DNA from: Bacillota bacterium
GTDB taxonomy: Bacteria > Bacillota > Clostridia > Christensenellales > Borkfalkiaceae
DNA length: 64,000 bases
Assembly (NCBI GenBank): GCA_019423125.1
Contig: JAHZBZ010000008.1
Span: forward strand, 23,124-87,123
Reading direction: 5' to 3'
Shown one piece after another: positions 61,029-64,000 of this stretch. The position numbers and the translations under genes are program-made. How positions within the stretch are numbered: the first letter of the stretch is position 1; each line of letters begins with the position of its first letter. The notes under the pieces are model-generated. The model saw only the letters and a list, made by a program, of their open reading frames with translations, was not told where the DNA came from and ran no database searches.

Positions 61029-61795
61029 TGCGGCTGGATAAATATCTCGCCGAGCGCTATTTTTCTTCTCGCACCAAGGCGGCACGCGCGCTCGCAGAGG
61101 GCAATGTCCTTGTGAACGGGAAAAAGGCGAAGGCTTCCGACGATGTGAAAGAAGGGGACGACATCCGCATCCGGCCCAGACAGGTGCAGTTTGTCTCCGA
61201 AGGCGGATATAAACTCAGAAAGGCGCTCGACGATTTTTCGGAGAGCGTCGTCGGCGTCTATGCGGATTTCGGCGCCAGCACGGGCGGTTTTACCGATTGC
61301 CTGTTGCAGGCGGGTGCGGCGCGTGTCTATGCCATTGATGTGGGCGAGAGTCAGCTCGCGTCCGAGCTTGCAGCCGATGCGCGCGTCGTCGTCATGGACA
61401 GGACAAATGTGCGCTATCTCAAGAGAGGCGATCTTCCCGAACCGCCTGACGGCGTCGTCATCGACGTGAGTTTTATCTCCCTGATGCACGTTCTTCCCGC
61501 GGCGGCAGAGCTCCTTTCGGAGGGCGGAAAGGTGTTCGCCCTCATCAAGCCGCAGTTTGAATGCGAGGGGCGAGGGCTGGACAAACACGGCATCGTCAAA
61601 GAGGAAAAGACACGCCTTGACGCGGTCGGCAAGATCTACGATTTTGCCTGCCAACTCGGGCTTGGAATGCGCCGCATCACGAATGCGCCCCTCCGCGAGA
61701 AGAAGAACGTCGAATATGTCGCGCTCTTTGTCAAGGGCGGTGAGCCCGCCGCACCCAGAGAGGAGATGCTCCGCGCGGCAAAAGCGCTGAACTGA
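61028..61795 (+). CDS. tlyA: TlyA family rRNA methyltransferase
   Basis: A 255-residue protein with an N-terminal S4 domain (MRLDKYLAERYFSSRTKAARA) and an FtsJ-like methyltransferase domain (YADFGASTGGFTDCLLQAGA, VIDVSFISL, LIKPQFE). TlyA methylates 16S/23S rRNA 2'-O positions. The start is ATG at 61028, overlapping the ispA stop; a GTG at 61025 is an alternative. Confidence 0.93.
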   Translation: MRLDKYLAERYFSSRTKAARALAEGNVLVNGKKAKASDDVKEGDDIRIRPRQVQFVSEGGYKLRKALDDFSESVVGVYADFGASTGGFTDCLLQAGAARVYAIDVGESQLASELAADARVVVMDRTNVRYLKRGDLPEPPDGVVIDVSFISLMHVLPAAAELLSEGGKVFALIKPQFECEGRGLDKHGIVKEEKTRLDAVGKIYDFACQLGLGMRRITNAPLREKKNVEYVALFVKGGEPAAPREEMLRAAKALN

Positions 61796-61802
61796 GGAAA
61801 AT

Positions 61803-62339
61803 ATGGAAAGATACACGGAGGCGCAGAAGAAATTTATTGCCCTGCGCGACAAGGGAAAACTCTCGGAAGAAGAACAAAGACAGGTCCGCGTCCTGCTCCT
61901 GCCGCGAGGAAACTTTCTCCCCGAAACGGAAGAAGAGTGCTTTTCGCTTGCCAAGGAGTATCTCGGCGAGGAGCTTTACATCGTCTTTCATGATTTCCTG
62001 CAAGAGGTCGCCCGCGCATATGATTACAGTGCGGAATGGAGCAGGGGCGATCGCGATGCCTCGCTCTATTGCAGGCTCAAGAGAGGCACAAAGACGCTCT
62101 GCGCCCTCGGGATTCTTCTCGATCATTTTGACATCGTATTCTATCTCGGCAAATCCGAGTGCGAGCGTTTCGAACGCGAGCGCGATCTCTTTCCGCGCGG
62201 CGGCGTGCAGTGGTCGTACGACATCGCTCCCGTGACGCACATCGGCAAGGCTGTGCGCCTGGACGGTTCCGATCTTTCCCTTCGCCCGTCCGTCTTTCGC
62301 CTTATGTCTTACAAAAAGAGCCCCGACAGGTCTCTTTAA
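61803..62339 (+). CDS. Uncharacterised protein, DUF3788-like
   Basis: A 178-residue soluble protein. The second half (YCRLKRGTKTLCALGILLDH then FDIVFYLGKSECERFE) recalls DUF3788 proteins, whose function is unknown; the match is by eye and tentative. It begins 7 bases after tlyA and ends the unit before a terminator. No motif suggests catalysis. Confidence 0.6.
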   Translation: MERYTEAQKKFIALRDKGKLSEEEQRQVRVLLLPRGNFLPETEEECFSLAKEYLGEELYIVFHDFLQEVARAYDYSAEWSRGDRDASLYCRLKRGTKTLCALGILLDHFDIVFYLGKSECERFERERDLFPRGGVQWSYDIAPVTHIGKAVRLDGSDLSLRPSVFRLMSYKKSPDRSL

Positions 62340-62351
62340 GCAAACAAAATA

Positions 62352-62394
62352 CCGACCCGCGCTGAATGGTCCCGCACGGGTCGGCTTTTGTTTT
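62352..62394 (+). terminator. Intrinsic terminator ending the nusB-tlyA unit
   Basis: CCGACCCG (62352-62359) pairs with CGGGTCGG (62377-62384), followed by CTTTTGTTTT. Confidence 0.75.
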
Positions 62395-62440
62395 GTCGCG
62401 ATTTAAACTCTTGCGCCGAATATGAGAGGGGCGTCCCCAT

Positions 62441-62953
62441 TCATTTTGTCGGGCGAAGAAGCTTTTTTCTGTATTTTAAGAGAAGGATGAACGCGGTCAG
62501 ATCGACCAAAAAGACGGTGCCGAGCAGGACGTAAAACCACGGCCTGTACGCGGCAAATTGGAAGATCGTTACCGAGCCGGAACCCGCAAATAAGAAGGAT
62601 GTCAGGATCATTGTTGCGGCGATGATGTAGAAAAAAAGTATTGCCGACGTGACTGCGATCCCGACGATCCACAGGCCGCTCTTTGTTTCGAAGGGAGGTG
62701 TTTCCGTCTTCGCTGCGACGGAGCCGTCCGCATTTTTCGGAGCGGGGTCTGCGGGCTCGTTGAACAGCAGATATCCCGCGTCCGCATCCAGCACTTCACA
62801 GATAGAGCGCAGGTTGTCGGCATTGGGTACCATCTCGTCGTTTTCCCAGCGGGAAACGGTCTGTCTCGACACGTTCAGGCGAAAGGCAAATTCCTCCTGG
62901 GAGAGATCCTTTTGCTTTCGCAGCTGCCTGATTTTTTCGCCTAAGGAATCCAT
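62441..62953 (-). CDS. XRE-family regulator with C-terminal membrane helices
   Basis: A 170-residue protein. An HTH of the Cro/C1 type covers about 5-60 (LGEKIRQLRKQKDLSQEEFA then LNVSRQTVSRWEN), then a Pro/Ala-rich linker and two hydrophobic helices (about 93-123 and 133-160) ending in a basic tail. Such membrane-tethered XRE proteins are common in Clostridia, often controlling a neighbouring operon; the target here is unknown. GGAGAA precedes the ATG. Confidence 0.85.
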   Translation of the reverse strand: MDSLGEKIRQLRKQKDLSQEEFAFRLNVSRQTVSRWENDEMVPNADNLRSICEVLDADAGYLLFNEPADPAPKNADGSVAAKTETPPFETKSGLWIVGIAVTSAILFFYIIAATMILTSFLFAGSGSVTIFQFAAYRPWFYVLLGTVFLVDLTAFILLLKYRKKLLRPTK

Positions 62954-63019
62954 GTTTTTCTCCTTTTATCGCAAGCCGTACCGACTGCGTCCACGCGGAC
63001 AGATCTCAGTCCTATGTTC

Positions 63020-63048
63020 ATTATAGTATATCCTCAAGGCAATGTCAA
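63020..63048 (-). promoter_or_regulatory. Consensus promoter of the XRE regulator gene
   Basis: On the minus strand perfect TTGACA (63043-63048), 17 bases, perfect TATAAT (63020-63025). GCAATG occurs on the plus strand at 63039 and 63051, overlapping the -35 and 12 bp apart. Confidence 0.88.
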
Positions 63049-63145
63049 CAGCAATGAGAATAAATTCGGCTGATCCGTGATCCTGCGAGAAGGTGTATAC
63101 CAATATAAAGGGAAATGGCGCAGGAAACATTTGATTTTAGAAAAA

Positions 63146-63165
63146 TGTAAAGCGGTTTGTAAAGC
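63146..63165. repeat. Direct repeat TGTAAAGC, 12-bp period
   Basis: Two perfect copies at 63146-63153 and 63158-63165, just upstream of the plus-strand promoter. A regulator site is possible. Confidence 0.55.
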
Positions 63166-63173
63166 AAAGATGG

Positions 63174-63202
63174 CAGACAGCTGATGCGGTATGATGTACA
63201 AT
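63174..63202 (+). promoter_or_regulatory. Possible promoter of the truncated membrane protein gene
   Basis: CAGACA (63174-63179), 17 bases, TACAAT (63197-63202). Confidence 0.45.
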
Positions 63203-63336
63203 AGAGCAAAGAGCGCATCCCTCCGCCGCGCGGACAGAAGATTTTCTGTTCGGCAGTGGAACTGCGCCGATAGTAAAAGTTTCGCGGGAGAGCCGTGTTC
63301 AGGTTCGGCGGGCGAACAGAAAAGGAGCGAGAAGAG

Positions 63337-64000
63337 ATGAACGGCACGAAAAAAAAGAAGGGCATCATCATCGCCGTTGTCCTGTTGTCAGCGGTTTTGC
63401 TTGCAGGCATTGCGGTCGCGGTCGTGTTCGGATTGCGTGCGGTGTGGCGGAGAGAGGTCGTTGAGGACATGTCCGTCCCATCCGCGTCGCAAAGCATTAC
63501 GATCAAAATAAACAGCTACGGCGTTTCGGCGGGCGAGAAATATTCGGGGGAGAGGGTGATCAAGTATGATCCCGTAAGACAAGGACTTTGGCTGTATGTC
63601 TCGTACGACAACGGCTGTGTCTTTGCCTTCGACGACGTCGGCGTTCGCGTGTACGGCGATCCCGCATCCGAGGATGCTTTCATTGAGACGTTTGAATGCG
63701 GCGCGGATATTTTTTCGGAATATGGCGGCGTATGGGAAGACTTTGAGGCCTTTATCTTCGAGAGGCGCAACGAAGCGGTCAAGGGAGTGTGGAAGCGGGG
63801 CGACGAATATTCTGTCACGCTCGACGGGGACTTTCTCATAGACAACGGCTTTCTCAATCTTACCCGTGAGACGGGCATCGAATACCTCCATGCAAAAAAG
63901 AGATACGGCAGTTTTAAATGCGATATGTCCGCGCCCGAAGGTGAGCTGCGGTCTTTGCATTTGCGCTACAGTTATTCATGGTCGGATTATTGGTTTCGTC
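63337..64000 (+). CDS. Membrane-anchored protein of unknown function, 5' portion
   Basis: The frame starts at ATG 63337 (AAGGAGCGAGAAGAG upstream) and runs off the window without a stop, giving at least 221 residues. It begins MNGTKKKKGIIIAVVLLSAV, with one membrane helix (about 9-35) and a presumably extracytoplasmic remainder rich in aromatic and acidic residues (LWLYVSYDNGCVFAFDD, FECGADIFSEYGGVWEDFEA). I do not recognise a family. It diverges from the membrane-tethered XRE gene, so it may be its target. Confidence 0.75.
   Translation, partial: MNGTKKKKGIIIAVVLLSAVLLAGIAVAVVFGLRAVWRREVVEDMSVPSASQSITIKINSYGVSAGEKYSGERVIKYDPVRQGLWLYVSYDNGCVFAFDDVGVRVYGDPASEDAFIETFECGADIFSEYGGVWEDFEAFIFERRNEAVKGVWKRGDEYSVTLDGDFLIDNGFLNLTRETGIEYLHAKKRYGSFKCDMSAPEGELRSLHLRYSYSWSDYWFR

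Larger units (their letters stand above)
62954..63336. other. Divergent intergenic region with promoters and direct repeats
   Basis: No gene is seen. It holds the consensus promoter of the XRE gene, a weaker plus-strand promoter, two pairs of 12-bp-spaced direct repeats and a plus-strand leader of about 127 bases with a small hairpin (ACAGAA/TTCTGT near 63235-63250). Confidence 0.6.

Noticed and set aside
1..64000. tRNA, rRNA, insertion sequence or prophage genes
   Set aside because: None was recognised on either strand; the window is nearly filled by conserved chromosomal genes.

Overview
The window is a 64 kb piece of a GC-rich Bacillota (Firmicutes) chromosome, most likely from an anaerobic spore-forming or spore-former-derived member of the Clostridia. 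This rests on gene content and order: polC/rimP-nusA-ylxR-rplGA-infB-rbfA-nrnA-truB-ribF, the dcw cluster headed by mraZ, pgsA-cinA-recA-rny, a complete spoIIIAA-AH operon, spoVG, and a gram-positive RNase Y. MurE carries the DNPR signature of meso-diaminopimelate ligases. Promoters match the sigma-A consensus (TTGACA-N16/17-TATAAT) very well, and TTG and GTG start codons are common. I cannot name the species from the sequence alone.

Layout. 1-294: tail of an FtsX-like ABC permease. 412-11880: nrdR, ispG, a PolC-like protein reduced to its N-terminal, OB and exonuclease parts, then a promoter with a rimP-leader-like hairpin and the rimP to ribF translation/RNA cluster. 11877-15812: endonuclease IV-like TIM barrel, M24 aminopeptidase (apparently leaderless), efp, dtd and a PhnP-like hydrolase. 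15990-21578, minus strand: potABCD polyamine uptake operon followed by a thioredoxin-reductase-like gene. 21910-22206, minus strand: rpsT. 22356-34561: murI, then mraZ, rsmH, an ftsL-like gene, ftsI, murE, mraY, murD, ftsW, murA and ftsQ. 34700-37278: ftsA-ftsZ behind a new promoter. 37666-39440: spoVG (minus) and murC. 39482-40687, minus strand: DUF815 ATPase. 40918-41922: ilvC. 42119-51816: ftsK, rimO, pgsA, cinA-like, a possible 31-residue small ORF, recA, nadE. 52036-53646: rny. 53834-58417: spoIIIAA to spoIIIAH. 58486-62339: an Asp23 family protein, nusB, folD, ispA, tlyA and an uncharacterised protein. 62441-64000: a membrane-anchored XRE regulator diverging from a truncated membrane protein.

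How the genes fit together. Most of the window is core machinery: ribosome maturation and initiation, peptidoglycan precursor synthesis and septation, DNA segregation and repair, isoprenoid precursors (ispG, ispA), and the mother-cell to forespore SpoIIIA channel. The division cluster is broken by promoters and terminators into four transcriptional blocks. murF, murG and murB are not in the window and must lie elsewhere if present.

I see no rRNA, tRNA, CRISPR array, insertion sequence or prophage. No wholly new multi-gene system is evident. The most unusual items are the trimmed PolC, a lipoprotein PotD with an added C-terminal membrane helix, a PotA with apparently duplicated TOBE repeats, an FtsL-like protein with about 200 extra cytoplasmic residues, a four-box MraZ-type operator, a leaderless peptidase transcript, a CinA whose N-terminal domain looks degenerate, and the small ORF coupled to recA.
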